64,000 nt of DNA from Thiolinea disciformis DSM 14473 (GCF_000371925.1 NZ_AQVE01000016.1:1-64000), one strand, 5' to 3'. Shown: positions 36,737 to 46,725, counted from the first letter of the stretch. The notes: generated by a model not told the origin, from the letters alone. Translations and numbers: made by a program.

Positions 36737-37666
36737 TCAACGTTTTAATTTGGGCAAATTCGCGTGCCGACGTAACAGATTTAAACCACCACCACGCGCA
36801 TTCACCCGCTTTAAAGCTTCACGTTGTTGTTGTTCAAAATAATCTTCTAACGCGCCCTGTTTAGCATCCATTTTAAGTACGCCCACAATATTCGGGGTGA
36901 CTCGCTCTAACTGATCCACGGCTGCCGCTAGATTTTTGTGCTGCCATAGTTTCACACTACTCACCAGCAAAGTGGCATTGGCTAGTGAAGCCAATACTAA
37001 GGCCTCTGCGCCCTCACTGACCGACGGCGAGTCCAGAATCGTTACATCGAAATGTTGTCTCGCTGATTCAAGTAACTGGCGCATTACACGTCCGCTAAAC
37101 AATTGCAAGGCATCGCGTGCAGGATCACCGGCACTCATAACATATAAACCATGGGTTTCTGTACTATAGCGTTGAGTTACCTTTGCTAATTGGCAAGCCC
37201 CTACCAAATAATGCGTCAACCCCCATTGATTAGGTAAATTAAACAAATAGTGAATTCTAGGACGACTGGCATTGGCATCGATTAACAGCACCTTCGCGCC
37301 TAGCTTTGCATAACTATTCGCCAAATTGGCAGCAACTGTTGAACAACCTTCCCCCGTTTTCGAACCAGTAACTAGCAGCACCTGTGGTTTGCCACCTTGC
37401 TGAAAGATAGGGAGACGCTTGGCCACTGTCAGGTATTGATCAGCCAAAGCGTTCTGTATCGTAAAAGAGTTAGCCGCTGGCGTGGTCTTCGCTAGAAGAT
37501 CTACACTAGGAATCTCACCGGCAAGTGGTAGTTCTAACTTATACAAAAATTCATCCAAAGAAAATTTTTCAATAAGCGCTGTTTTCAAGGAAAACACAAA
37601 GCCAACGAGCAACACGCTGCACAAAAAACCTAAAACTAGGTAAATAAGGTATTCCGATAGCACCAT
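36737..37666 (-). CDS. BY-kinase/Wzc-like P-loop protein lacking the P-loop lysine
   Basis: 309 residues: one N-terminal membrane helix (about 5-27), then a CpsD/Wzc-type ATPase domain. The Walker A region is GSKTGEGCST (101-110); the lysine expected at position 108 is Cys, although the upstream signature Lys103 remains. Walker A' reads LLIDANASRP (usual form IDxDxRxP) and Walker B VTILDSPS. No C-terminal tyrosine cluster is present, the tail being basic. No Wzz chain-length domain is visible. Probably a non-catalytic relative in polysaccharide or surface regulation; the neighbouring c-di-GMP genes fit but do not prove this. Confidence 0.75.
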   Translation of the reverse strand: MVLSEYLIYLVLGFLCSVLLVGFVFSLKTALIEKFSLDEFLYKLELPLAGEIPSVDLLAKTTPAANSFTIQNALADQYLTVAKRLPIFQQGGKPQVLLVTGSKTGEGCSTVAANLANSYAKLGAKVLLIDANASRPRIHYLFNLPNQWGLTHYLVGACQLAKVTQRYSTETHGLYVMSAGDPARDALQLFSGRVMRQLLESARQHFDVTILDSPSVSEGAEALVLASLANATLLVSSVKLWQHKNLAAAVDQLERVTPNIVGVLKMDAKQGALEDYFEQQQREALKRVNARGGGLNLLRRHANLPKLKR

Positions 37667-37823
37667 GTTGTGTGCGCTTCATTTAGCTGCGTTAATTAAG
37701 CCCTGTTGCAGCGGCAGTTATGTGCTGAAAATCTCAACTAATCGTTATTTTTATACATCTCAAAAACATAAACAAAATTTATGGATTACGCGTTGATGTT
37801 TCAAGGATGAAAGGTAAAATGGC

Positions 37824-39518
37824 TTAAGCAGCCTGCCGAAAACGATCTAAAACACCACCTGCCAAATAATGCAATGGGCTTTGGCAAAGCCAATTCATCG
37901 AGGCTATATCAGCTAAGTCTTCGGCCACAACTTTCAGGCCAAGGCTATTTAATTGCGTTAAAAGGGTTTGTAAGGTGGTATCCCTGACATTAGTCTTGGC
38001 CCAAGCCGCAACTTGTGCACTATCCAAAGCTAAACGGACAAAGCTCACTCCAAGTTTTTTGGCTCGCTCTAAACTGGGCTGACTGATTGCCGGTGTTGCC
38101 TCCAAAGCGAGTTGAGAGCCTACTTTCTTGAGCAATGGCAAAATACGTATGGCAGTACCTTCGTATTTTAAAAAAGCATCAAGACGTACTGATAAAATCA
38201 AGCGCATGGCCAACAAGGGTTGTTGTTGTAAATGACGCAAATATTCAGCTGCATGATTAGGTTCAGCCAAGAACCACTCGCCTAACTCAACCCAGACCAG
38301 AATATTTGCATCATTCCCCGCTTTCGCTGGCAGCATCGCACGCGCCATTGCCTGACGTAGCGTCCAATTATCCAAACGCCGCCGATTATTTTCCCGCTCG
38401 GCATATTGTTTAAGCTGAGCATAGGCTACTTTCTTACCGGTTCCCGTTTGTAAATAAGGCTCAGCCAATAATAAAGCGGGCTCGCCTGCTCTAACCGTTA
38501 GGGTCTCACGGAAACGCCCGTGCAGACTTAAACCCTTTTTATCCGCTTGACTAGGTGGAGCTAAGACGGGCTTGACTGGAGCAGGTGCAACTGGCGCGCT
38601 AGGCTGTGTAGGTAGTATAGGCTTACTCACCGCTGCAACTTTAGGACTCGCATTAAGTGTTGCCGGCGTTTGCCACGGATCAGAATCTGGTCGTACCAAA
38701 CGGGTTTTTAAGTCTAATTGATGGTCTAGTGGGTGAATATAAACTTGTACCGCACGTTGATGCCGAAACACCGCTGGAATAAAACGTACTTCAGCACGAA
38801 AGGGCTCGCCGGACTTTTGATAAAGTGTCAGTAAGACTTTATTGGAGGGTTGAATACTTTGCTCAGCACTTTTCAATAACGATTGAAAAATACCCAACTC
38901 ACCCTGCTGTACTAAAGCAGCAAAGGGCTGGTGCAAGAGTTCAGTTTCATGCTCAGCACCAAATAAAGTCAAATAAGGTACATTCAAATGTACATGTTTA
39001 CCTTGGACTAAAAAGGCAACTGGCTCACGCGATTGATCGACTAGCCACTGACAACGCAACTCAGAAAGCCGTAAAAGCTGTTTACTATGGCGAAAACTAC
39101 GTTTTAGATTGGCATAATTTAATAAATAATCTAACTGCTGATCAGCTAAGCTTTCATTGGTCAGAGCAACGGTACATACCTCCACTTCGAGCAGGCGTTT
39201 TTCTAGTGGCTCCCAATGAGTTGTCGAAGTTTTTACTAAAATAGTGTCAGGGGAACGCTGCTGAATCAGGCTCAATAATTGATGTTCTTGTTCATCAGGC
39301 AAAGCACGATTCCAAAGCAATAAGGCAGGCAACTCATTAAGTTTTTTGGCGAGTTCGTTGATATGCTGGACTTGACGTAGACTTAATCGAGGCGCAGCGC
39401 GGCGTAGTGAACTTTCTAGTACACGGCTAGTCGGTTCACGAGGTTGTACAAGAATGCAAGATACGGGGTGCTGGCTCATGCTCCTGAAGATACCAAGTTC
39501 TGGTAGCTTCAGAAGCAT
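37824..39518 (-). CDS. FimX-like protein: REC-like, PAS and degenerate EAL domains
   Basis: 564 residues. Residues about 15-125 resemble a receiver without its phosphorylation site, 150-270 a PAS domain (REPVAFLVQGKHVHLNVPYL), then a Pro/Ala linker and a C-terminal EAL-like fold (about 345-560: LDNWTLRQAM, LEATPAISQPSLERAKKLGV, LGLKVVAEDLADIASMNWLC). The EAL signature is LLAEPYL and other metal ligands are altered, so phosphodiesterase activity is unlikely; c-di-GMP binding as in FimX is plausible. The next gene upstream is FimW-like, the fimW-fimX pairing of Pseudomonas. The start could also be ATG 39479. Confidence 0.7.
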   Translation of the reverse strand: MLLKLPELGIFRSMSQHPVSCILVQPREPTSRVLESSLRRAAPRLSLRQVQHINELAKKLNELPALLLWNRALPDEQEHQLLSLIQQRSPDTILVKTSTTHWEPLEKRLLEVEVCTVALTNESLADQQLDYLLNYANLKRSFRHSKQLLRLSELRCQWLVDQSREPVAFLVQGKHVHLNVPYLTLFGAEHETELLHQPFAALVQQGELGIFQSLLKSAEQSIQPSNKVLLTLYQKSGEPFRAEVRFIPAVFRHQRAVQVYIHPLDHQLDLKTRLVRPDSDPWQTPATLNASPKVAAVSKPILPTQPSAPVAPAPVKPVLAPPSQADKKGLSLHGRFRETLTVRAGEPALLLAEPYLQTGTGKKVAYAQLKQYAERENNRRRLDNWTLRQAMARAMLPAKAGNDANILVWVELGEWFLAEPNHAAEYLRHLQQQPLLAMRLILSVRLDAFLKYEGTAIRILPLLKKVGSQLALEATPAISQPSLERAKKLGVSFVRLALDSAQVAAWAKTNVRDTTLQTLLTQLNSLGLKVVAEDLADIASMNWLCQSPLHYLAGGVLDRFRQAA

Positions 39519-39611
39519 AAAGGCCGTTTTTCCCGATTACCGTCATTAGACTTTTGACAGGCTGATTTTGGCGGTTAAAGGGTTAAAAACTATTCTGCAA
39601 ATTAATTAATC

Positions 39612-41288
39612 TTATAAAGTTCCCCACAAACTCTCGAAACCTTCCGATTCTTTACCATGCTTTTCATTAATTTTTTTGAAGCGAAAATGAGCAAAAGAAC
39701 CCAAGCATTCATCCAATACCGCTAAAGACACACGCTCTTGACGCCCTTGTAGTTTTAGCGTCAGGTCATCACCCGATTGCAATACATAAGATGGTAAAAT
39801 AATCACGGGGTCAGGTCGCAAGCCTTCCACACTCGGCAGCATCAATCCTTGTAACGGTAAACGCTGTGGAATTTTACGGTTATTTACCGCTTGAACTTCA
39901 AGTTCCATCAACTTACTGGATAGCACCTCAACACCACAAAATAATCCTTTTTTATTAATATTTTCCATCCATTTAATGACACCCACCATCCAAGGATTAT
40001 CCTCAGAAGACATATCCCGCAAGCCCACTAATTCACCGACCCGCGCACTAGAGGGTTCTTTGTGCGGCCAGAACAACCCATAGCCGCCCACACTACTATT
40101 AATCATGTCCCAAATATAAATCCCACGTTCCAAATCAATACCACCATTACTTTTAGTGGTGGTTGGACTGCTTTGAACGAGATAACTTACTTCACCATAG
40201 GTCATGGTATTGAATAAGAGATCCTCTTCACGACGCTCATCAGGGCTATTGGTTCTAAACTGTTTGGATAATGCTTCTAGCACGCCATTTAGACCCATGA
40301 CCACCGCTAATTTTTCTTGCTTTGGAAAACGATTAGAGCTGCGATTACGCACGGTCGTTAAATTAAATACCATGCGCTTAATTAGATTGCGGCTCAGGCC
40401 ATTTTTCATGGCTAAACCGGCTAATTGATCTTGCGCCAACTCCTGAATCATCTCATCCAATTGTAGAATGAGCTTGCGCATATTAAATACACGTACCGTG
40501 GGCGAATGCGGTAAATCACGGAACGGCATAATCACGGCTGGCTCGTCATTATTCAGCAAGGCTGAATGCACAATATCACCAATCCGCTCATCTACTAACG
40601 GCTCTTGAGAAATACGAATCAAAGGTGTCACGGTTTCGACATAGCGCGCAATACGCACAATTTCTTCTTGGCGCAAACTATACGGTTTAAATAAAGCGAG
40701 TAAGTTAATTTGAATATAACGCGCCTCAATACTCTTTGCGGTCTCGCGTCCACCATCAAACTTTTTCATGTCCAAACCGCGCTCACTGGCGAGTAAGTAC
40801 ATGTGATGAATATCATGCCAAATCGTCTCGCCTGTACGCGCATAAACCGAATAGGAACTTAGTAAATACTGGCCTAAATAATCGACCACACGATAAATAG
40901 CGGTTTGCAAATCTCGCTTACCGCCTTCATCGCGGGTGAGCATATCCAAAGCGGCTAATTGGTATAATCCGGCAAACTCTAATAATAAAGCTTGGCTCAG
41001 ATCAAAAATGCGCTGGCTACGCTCAGGCAGCGGAAACGAACGCTGATTAAGATGGCGTTGTAGATTAGAAAGTAATACATCGAATTTCGGCATTAGTTTT
41101 TCGCCAATGCGAATCCTTGCACCAGAAGGTAAAGCACGGCGATTTAAGTCTACTAAGCCGTGAAAAATACGTTTAGTGCTCTCGCCAAAGTCGGTTACTG
41201 ACAGCGAGTCAATCCATTCCTTAGCCTTATTTTCAGACAAAGGAATGGTATAGGGGGATACTTCTTGGGAGACTGCTGTGATTTCCAT
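39612..41288 (-). CDS. FimW-like c-di-GMP effector candidate
   Basis: 558 residues, cytoplasmic. The N-terminal 350 residues are helical with LSVTDFGESTKRIFHGLVDL and NRRALPSGARIRIGEKLMP, the start of a conserved family next to fimX. The C-terminal part is beta-rich (GYGLFWPHKEPSSARVGELV, RPDPVIILPSYVLQSGDDLT), compatible with a PilZ-like domain, though a clear RxxxR/DxSxxG pair is not seen. In P. aeruginosa FimW (PA4958) adjoins FimX (PA4959) and acts in surface-triggered piliation. The identification rests on context and remembered family features. Confidence 0.6.
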   Translation of the reverse strand: MEITAVSQEVSPYTIPLSENKAKEWIDSLSVTDFGESTKRIFHGLVDLNRRALPSGARIRIGEKLMPKFDVLLSNLQRHLNQRSFPLPERSQRIFDLSQALLLEFAGLYQLAALDMLTRDEGGKRDLQTAIYRVVDYLGQYLLSSYSVYARTGETIWHDIHHMYLLASERGLDMKKFDGGRETAKSIEARYIQINLLALFKPYSLRQEEIVRIARYVETVTPLIRISQEPLVDERIGDIVHSALLNNDEPAVIMPFRDLPHSPTVRVFNMRKLILQLDEMIQELAQDQLAGLAMKNGLSRNLIKRMVFNLTTVRNRSSNRFPKQEKLAVVMGLNGVLEALSKQFRTNSPDERREEDLLFNTMTYGEVSYLVQSSPTTTKSNGGIDLERGIYIWDMINSSVGGYGLFWPHKEPSSARVGELVGLRDMSSEDNPWMVGVIKWMENINKKGLFCGVEVLSSKLMELEVQAVNNRKIPQRLPLQGLMLPSVEGLRPDPVIILPSYVLQSGDDLTLKLQGRQERVSLAVLDECLGSFAHFRFKKINEKHGKESEGFESLWGTL

Positions 41289-41399
41289 CGCGAAAAAATC
41301 CTGTTTGTGGCTTATTGTTATATTTAACCCGAGGATAGCAAAAACAGGATGTTGGTACGAATTCTGCCGACCAGTTGCGTTAGATTACCGTTTATCGGA

Positions 41400-43871
41400 T
41401 TAGCTCTTTAATAATACCGCTGGCGGAACCCCTAACAGTCCACGTAAATTGCCATAGGCCGCACTCGCTACCAATAAAGCCCCTATGAAAAACCCAGCCA
41501 ACACTAGCCATAGATTCAGATTCCACTCCAATTCAAACAAGTAACTGCCCACTACATTACTGGTTAAGACAGTAAACAGTCCCGCCAAACTACCGGCAAT
41601 CGCTCCTAGCAGGACAAATTCCGTAATAATACGTTTGCGTAAGACCAGCCGCCCCGCGCCTAACGACTTCAAGACTGCAATCTCACGCCGCCGTTCGGCT
41701 TTTTGTGATTGCAAAGCAGCCAATAAAACCAAAATGCCCGTGACTAAGGTGAAGCTAAAAATACCTTGTACGGAAAAACTCACTTGCTCAATTAAATTGC
41801 GCACTTGTTTGGCAATCGCACTGGTATCAATTGCCGTAATCGAAGGATAGCGACGAATTAATTCAGGAATCGCTTTAGCTTGGGCAGCGGGTACATATAC
41901 GCTGGTAATAAAAGTACGTGGTTTATCGTCTAAGGCGTGGGGAGCTGCGGTGACAAAGAAATTCGGTTGCATACTATCCCAGCTTACTGAGCGTACACTG
42001 GTAATTTTTTCGGTGAAGCGCTGGCCTGCAATATCAAACGTAAGGGTATCACCCAAACCAAACCCTAAGTCCTTGCCAATCTCCTGCTCAATCGAAAAGC
42101 CGGAGCGTGATTGAGCATCAAACCATTTGCCTTCCAGAATTTTATTACTACTCGGCAATACAGCAAAAGAAGAAAGATTAAATTCACGTCTCGCCAAACG
42201 TTGCGCACGCTCAGCGCCTAATTGATCGGGATCCAGCGGTTTACCGTTTATTTCCACCAAACGCCCGCGAATCATCGGAAACAACTCGCCTTTGAGTTGA
42301 TTTTGCTTGAAAAATTCTTGTACAGCCTCCACTTCCTGCGGCTGAATATTAATCATAAAATAATTGGGTGCATCGGCGGGCAAAGAGGCTTGCCAACGCC
42401 CCACTAAATCAGTCCGCAATGCAGTGAGCAAAAGTAAAGCAAATAAGCCCATGGCAAATACCACAACCAATAAACTTGAACGACGCGCCTGACGCAGTAC
42501 ACTTAAGCCATTAAAACGCGGTTTGGCGCTCAGCTTGATCAAGCTAGTTAAGATCAAGCGAGTGCTAAGCCAAAAAATCAGAATCGCTGCTAATAGGCCG
42601 AGCAATAACCAAACCGCTAAGACTAATTCACCCGCCTGTAACCACAGTAATAGAAAAATAGCTGGCAAGATGCTTAAGGCCATCAAACCCGCTACAGGAT
42701 TATTCATAGGGACATCGCCTTGCAAGATACGCACAGGCGCTTGGCTAACCAGATTTAATAAATACGGGATTGCAAAGCCTGCTACCATAATTGTTGCGGT
42801 CAAAATGGCTGTTAATGCCGGTGCTAACGTGGGTGCAGGCAATTCCAAATTAATGATATTCGCAAGCCAATTCGCTAAGAAAAATTGCAGGCCAAATCCC
42901 AGTACTGCTCCTAAGCAACCCGCCAAGAGCGCTAGTGCCAAAACATTCAATAAGTAATCCCACAAAATACGCTTACGTGGTAAACCGATCGCCTTTAAGA
43001 CTGCCACGGCGCGTGTTTCATGCTTGATTAAGCTAGCGGCTGCTAAAGCAATAGCAGCGCCTGCCAATACCACACTCAATAAAGCCGCCAAACCTAAGAA
43101 GCGTCCTGCTCGTTCCAAGGCTTGTCTTACAGGTCGTGCCCCATCCTCCAAGGAACGAATGCGTTCAGTGGGTTGCAGACGATTAGCTATGCTAGTGCGA
43201 AATTGACGAATGGCACTCGGACTTCCTGCAAATAACAAGCTATATTCCGCGCGGCTGGCTGGAGATAATAGTTGTGTACTGTCTAAATCTTCCAATGGCA
43301 TTAAGACATTGGCAGCAAGCTGAAATGGATTAGCCGCTTCGGCAGGATCTTTAATTAAGACATAATTTAAGCGAAAGCTTTTTTCGCCTATTTGCACGTC
43401 GGTATTTGGCTGAATTTGTAGCTCATTCAATAAACGGGCTTCAGCCCAGACTTCACCGGAGTTTAAGCGATTAGCCTCCAGTGTTTCTCCCGTGACGCCG
43501 AGTGTATTACTTAATTCAATTGCCCCTTGGAGCGGATAATTGGCGGAAATAGCCTTAATTTGCGCCAATTGCAGGCGTTCGCCCACCATCACCATACTAT
43601 TCAATTTCACTGTGCGTGCTACCTTAATCCCGAGCGTCTCTGCCTGCGCTACATATTCTTCAGACAAAGGACGAGCGGAATTGAGTACTAAATCACCGCC
43701 TAGCAATTGGCTTGCTTGGCGCTGCATCGCTTGATCAACACGATTGGTAAAAAACCCCACTGAAGCAACTGCCATGGCAGAAACCAGTAAAGCGAGGAAA
43801 AGCAAACGCATTTCTGGTAAACGCCAACGGCGCTGCCATTGCGTTAGAGCCACTTGCCAAAAGGAACTCAT
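41400..43871 (-). CDS. ABC transporter permease, FtsX/YbbP type
   Basis: 823 residues with two FtsX units: helices near 20-40 and 260-470 and a final set near 700-815, separated by periplasmic domains. RRREIAVLKSLGAGRLVLRK in the C-terminal half is the cytosolic coupling helix. The length and the paired small ATPase match YbbP, whose substrate is unproven (lipoprotein or other envelope molecules). Its ATG overlaps the ATPase stop by four bases. Confidence 0.82.
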   Translation of the reverse strand: MSSFWQVALTQWQRRWRLPEMRLLFLALLVSAMAVASVGFFTNRVDQAMQRQASQLLGGDLVLNSARPLSEEYVAQAETLGIKVARTVKLNSMVMVGERLQLAQIKAISANYPLQGAIELSNTLGVTGETLEANRLNSGEVWAEARLLNELQIQPNTDVQIGEKSFRLNYVLIKDPAEAANPFQLAANVLMPLEDLDSTQLLSPASRAEYSLLFAGSPSAIRQFRTSIANRLQPTERIRSLEDGARPVRQALERAGRFLGLAALLSVVLAGAAIALAAASLIKHETRAVAVLKAIGLPRKRILWDYLLNVLALALLAGCLGAVLGFGLQFFLANWLANIINLELPAPTLAPALTAILTATIMVAGFAIPYLLNLVSQAPVRILQGDVPMNNPVAGLMALSILPAIFLLLWLQAGELVLAVWLLLGLLAAILIFWLSTRLILTSLIKLSAKPRFNGLSVLRQARRSSLLVVVFAMGLFALLLLTALRTDLVGRWQASLPADAPNYFMINIQPQEVEAVQEFFKQNQLKGELFPMIRGRLVEINGKPLDPDQLGAERAQRLARREFNLSSFAVLPSSNKILEGKWFDAQSRSGFSIEQEIGKDLGFGLGDTLTFDIAGQRFTEKITSVRSVSWDSMQPNFFVTAAPHALDDKPRTFITSVYVPAAQAKAIPELIRRYPSITAIDTSAIAKQVRNLIEQVSFSVQGIFSFTLVTGILVLLAALQSQKAERRREIAVLKSLGAGRLVLRKRIITEFVLLGAIAGSLAGLFTVLTSNVVGSYLFELEWNLNLWLVLAGFFIGALLVASAAYGNLRGLLGVPPAVLLKS

Positions 43872-44566
43872 GGACTCACTCTCCCCGTTTGCAACTTACC
43901 CTCCACCAGCTTGTACCAATGCTGGCATTGAGCCGCTAAACTTTCGTCATGTGTAACCAAGACCAAAGTCGTTTGGTAATCACGCTGCAAACGAAATAAT
44001 AATTCAGCAACCTCATGACCAGTAGCACGATCTAAATTACCGGTAGGCTCATCCGCAAACAGCAGTTGTGGCTTCGTCACAAAAGCCCGAGCCAAAGCGA
44101 CTCGCTGTTGTTCACCACCGGATAACTTACTGACCCATTGTTCAGCACGTGCTGCTAAACCCACTTGATTTAAAGCATCCAGCGCCATGCTACGAGCCTT
44201 GGCGGTGGCATTACCAAGCTCCAGTGGCAACATGACATTTTCAGCCGCCGTTAAATAATCGAGCAGATGGAAAGACTGAAACACAAAGCCCACTTTGCCT
44301 AAACGTACTGCCGCGCGTTGATCCTCATCTAAGCTTTCAATGCTATCTCCAAATAGCTCGATTTTCCCTGCTGATGGGATATCCAAACCCGCTAATAAAG
44401 CCAATAAAGTACTTTTGCCTGAGCCTGAGCTGCCGGTAATTGCGACCGAATCACCGGCTTGAATGGTGAGATTAACATCGTCCAGTATGACCAATTCGCT
44501 ACCGGCTTGAGCGCCGGTGGCTGGAACGATTTTTCTTAAATTTTGTACAGCAATAACAGCAGCCAT
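43868..44566 (-). CDS. ABC transporter ATPase, YbbA/LolD type
   Basis: 232 residues from ATG 44566 with AGGA just upstream; a 38-residue longer frame has no family character. Walker [20 protein letters not shown]-loop [17 protein letters not shown], signature [15 protein letters not shown], Walker [13 protein letters not shown] and switch His in LVTHDE are all intact. It pairs with the FtsX-type permease downstream. In E. coli this pair follows tesA, which is absent here. Confidence 0.88.
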   Translation of the reverse strand: MAAVIAVQNLRKIVPATGAQAGSELVILDDVNLTIQAGDSVAITGSSGSGKSTLLALLAGLDIPSAGKIELFGDSIESLDEDQRAAVRLGKVGFVFQSFHLLDYLTAAENVMLPLELGNATAKARSMALDALNQVGLAARAEQWVSKLSGGEQQRVALARAFVTKPQLLFADEPTGNLDRATGHEVAELLFRLQRDYQTTLVLVTHDESLAAQCQHWYKLVEGKLQTGRVSP

Positions 44567-44684
44567 GATCCTAGCACAGTAGTTGACAGAGCAAAGACTA
44601 TACTCTGCTTGGCAACACTCACCTAGTTGCGCTGAACAAATGCAGGGTTTTTCGAAGCTACTATCCTGCCAAACAAGCATACGA

Positions 44685-44744
44685 TGTCAACAATATTGCA
44701 CTGCACATTTAAAATATCATGGCTTAGCGCTAAGATTGTCAACA
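44685..44744 (+). promoter_or_regulatory. Repeated TGTCAACA motif upstream of the GntR gene
   Basis: TGTCAACA occurs at 44685-44692 and 44737-44744, 52 bases apart, the second 31 bases from the regulator's start. TTGTCAACA resembles the TxGT...ACxA half-sites used by FadR-type GntR proteins, so autoregulation is possible. Confidence 0.35.
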
Positions 44745-44774
44745 TAACATGAATTATAGTTTAGAGGCAGCACC

Positions 44775-45485
44775 ATGATAGCTATTCAAGCCTTACCCCC
44801 TTATGAGCCGGTAACGATTGCAGATCGTTTATTTTTAGATTTACGCCGTGCTATTTTGGAGGGAGAGCTATCCGCTGGCAAAAAAATTAGTGAACCCGAA
44901 TTAGCCCAACAATATGGGGTCAGTCGGGGTTCATTACGTGAAGCCATTAGCAAACTAGAAAATTGTAATTTGGTCACACGCAAACCCAATATTGGTGCGC
45001 GCATTATTAGCTTTTCCATTGAGCAATTGATGGAGATTTATCAAATTCGTGAGGCAATGGAGGGGATGGCCGCGCGTTTAGCCGCCCACCAGATGAGTGA
45101 TGCGGAATTGCAGCATTTACGTGGTTTGTTAGCATGGCATAAAAATGCGATGGCTCACCCCGAAAAGCACGTCAGCACCGAATATAAACAAGATGCTGAT
45201 TTAGATTTTCATTTTACGATTATTCGCGGTAGCAAAAACGCACGTCTTATTACTATGCTTTGCCAAGATTTATACGATTTGGTGCGCTTTTATCGGTTTC
45301 GCTTAAATCCGATTTTCTCCGAAACGGCGATGCAAGAGCATGAATTAATTGTTCAAGCCATGGAGCGCCGTGATGGGGAAATGGCGGAATTACTGATGCG
45401 CCATCATGTCCGAGCGTCGCGCGACCGTGCACGCAAACGCTTGGAAATGATGAGTGCGGAAGAGCTAGGACAAGCGGCGCATTAA
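44775..45485 (+). CDS. GntR-family transcriptional regulator, FadR/FCD type
   Basis: 236 residues. Winged HTH at about 15-80 (LSAGKKISEPELAQQYGVSR then GSLREAISKLE), followed by an FCD ligand domain whose metal ligands appear to be present: Asp and His in DLDFHFTI, His in QEHELI and His in RHHVRAS. FCD regulators sense carboxylates. No catabolic operon adjoins, and the gene stands divergent to the ABC pair and convergent to carbonic anhydrase, so the ligand is unknown. Confidence 0.88.
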   Translation: MIAIQALPPYEPVTIADRLFLDLRRAILEGELSAGKKISEPELAQQYGVSRGSLREAISKLENCNLVTRKPNIGARIISFSIEQLMEIYQIREAMEGMAARLAAHQMSDAELQHLRGLLAWHKNAMAHPEKHVSTEYKQDADLDFHFTIIRGSKNARLITMLCQDLYDLVRFYRFRLNPIFSETAMQEHELIVQAMERRDGEMAELLMRHHVRASRDRARKRLEMMSAEELGQAAH

Positions 45486-45494
45486 CGCCTAAAC

Positions 45495-46130
45495 TTACAG
45501 GGGTGGCATATCAAAAAATTCCACCACCCCCGTTTCTAAAGAATATTCCGCACCAACTACTAGCAATTGACGGCTAGCAATCAAGCTTTCCAGAATTTCT
45601 GAGCCGTGGCGCGCATGGGTGGTAGCCATGCGAATATTAGCTCGAACGGCATGGCGCATTAAAGCTTCGTGATCATCCCGCAAAGGCGTTTCCATGAGGG
45701 TTGCGACGGCTGGAGCGATACGCTCTACTATGGAGCGCTGATGCGAGGAAGGGCTTTGCGCATGATTACGTAGTTCATTGATTGTCGCATTCACTGCACC
45801 ACATTGGGTATGCCCCATTATAACGACTAAGCGCGTGCCATATTGCGTAGCAGCAAATTCAATACTGCCAATCTGAGAGGGAGCAACAATATTCCCTGCT
45901 ACCCGAATCACAAATAAAGCCCCTAAGCCTTGGTCAAAAATCAATTCCGCCGGCACCCGTGAATCGGAGCAGCCCATAATAATCGCAAAGGGATTCTGTC
46001 CCGCTAATAATGCCATGCGACGATGATGGCCTGTTTCGGTAGTATTATTACTTAAATCAGCAACAAAGCGTTGATTTCCTTCGCGTAGACGCGCTAAAGC
46101 TTCTTCGGCACTTAAATTGGCGACAGACAT
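45495..46130 (-). CDS. Beta-class carbonic anhydrase
   Basis: Interconverts CO2 and bicarbonate. 211 residues from ATG 46130, with AGGAG seven bases upstream; the longer frame adds 13 residues overlapping the previous gene's end. Zinc ligands Cys54, His107 and Cys110 and the Asp56-Arg58 dyad in CSDSRVP and HTQCGAVN are present. It follows pqiC by eleven bases, so it may be the last gene of the pqi operon. Confidence 0.93.
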   Translation of the reverse strand: MSVANLSAEEALARLREGNQRFVADLSNNTTETGHHRRMALLAGQNPFAIIMGCSDSRVPAELIFDQGLGALFVIRVAGNIVAPSQIGSIEFAATQYGTRLVVIMGHTQCGAVNATINELRNHAQSPSSHQRSIVERIAPAVATLMETPLRDDHEALMRHAVRANIRMATTHARHGSEILESLIASRQLLVVGAEYSLETGVVEFFDMPPL

Positions 46131-46141
46131 AAACACTCTCC

Positions 46142-46723
46142 TTATGGTTTCGGCAATGCAGATACCCACAGATCAACTAACTGCCCGATTAAGGCATTTT
46201 GGGCTTTTACAATATCTCCAACAGTATCACCTTCTACCTTGCGCACCAAATCTACTGTCCCTGCCTCCACCAATTTATCCGATGCTCCCCGCAATAATTG
46301 CCAACGCCCCTTTAAATAAGCCTTATCATTCAGGGCTCCATCAAATTGACTCACTTGCAGTGAAAATTCATATTGAGGGGTTTGCTCCAACTCCCAAGGC
46401 GCAGTTTGAATCCGTGTCGCAGGCAAACGAACTTGCAATTGCTGTACCAAAGCATTCGTTAACTCATCACGCAAATCCCCGCCCCATTGATACGTATCCG
46501 AGACATCGACTTGATACCCTTGTTTACGCAACACCATTTGGCTACGTTTCAACAAATCCGGTATTTGGACACGACTAATCCCGACACTTTTAATATGTTG
46601 CTTATTGGCTACTGGCTTAGCAACTTCGGTGGAACTCAAAGTGTAATAAGCGGTTTTGGGGCTACCGCCTGCACAAGCCACCAAACTCCCCACTAGCCAT
46701 AAGATAAGCACACGGTACCGCAT
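46142..46723 (-). CDS. pqiC: Outer-membrane lipoprotein PqiC
   Basis: 193 residues. Lipoprotein signal peptide with Cys17 (GSLVACAGG), then the ABC-type auxiliary lipoprotein fold (YYTLSST, VGISRVQIPDLLKRSQMVLR). PqiC receives the PqiB needle at the outer membrane in the Pqi MCE lipid-transport system. It lies two bases after pqiB. Confidence 0.85.
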   Translation of the reverse strand: MRYRVLILWLVGSLVACAGGSPKTAYYTLSSTEVAKPVANKQHIKSVGISRVQIPDLLKRSQMVLRKQGYQVDVSDTYQWGGDLRDELTNALVQQLQVRLPATRIQTAPWELEQTPQYEFSLQVSQFDGALNDKAYLKGRWQLLRGASDKLVEAGTVDLVRKVEGDTVGDIVKAQNALIGQLVDLWVSALPKP

Positions 46724-46725
46724 TA

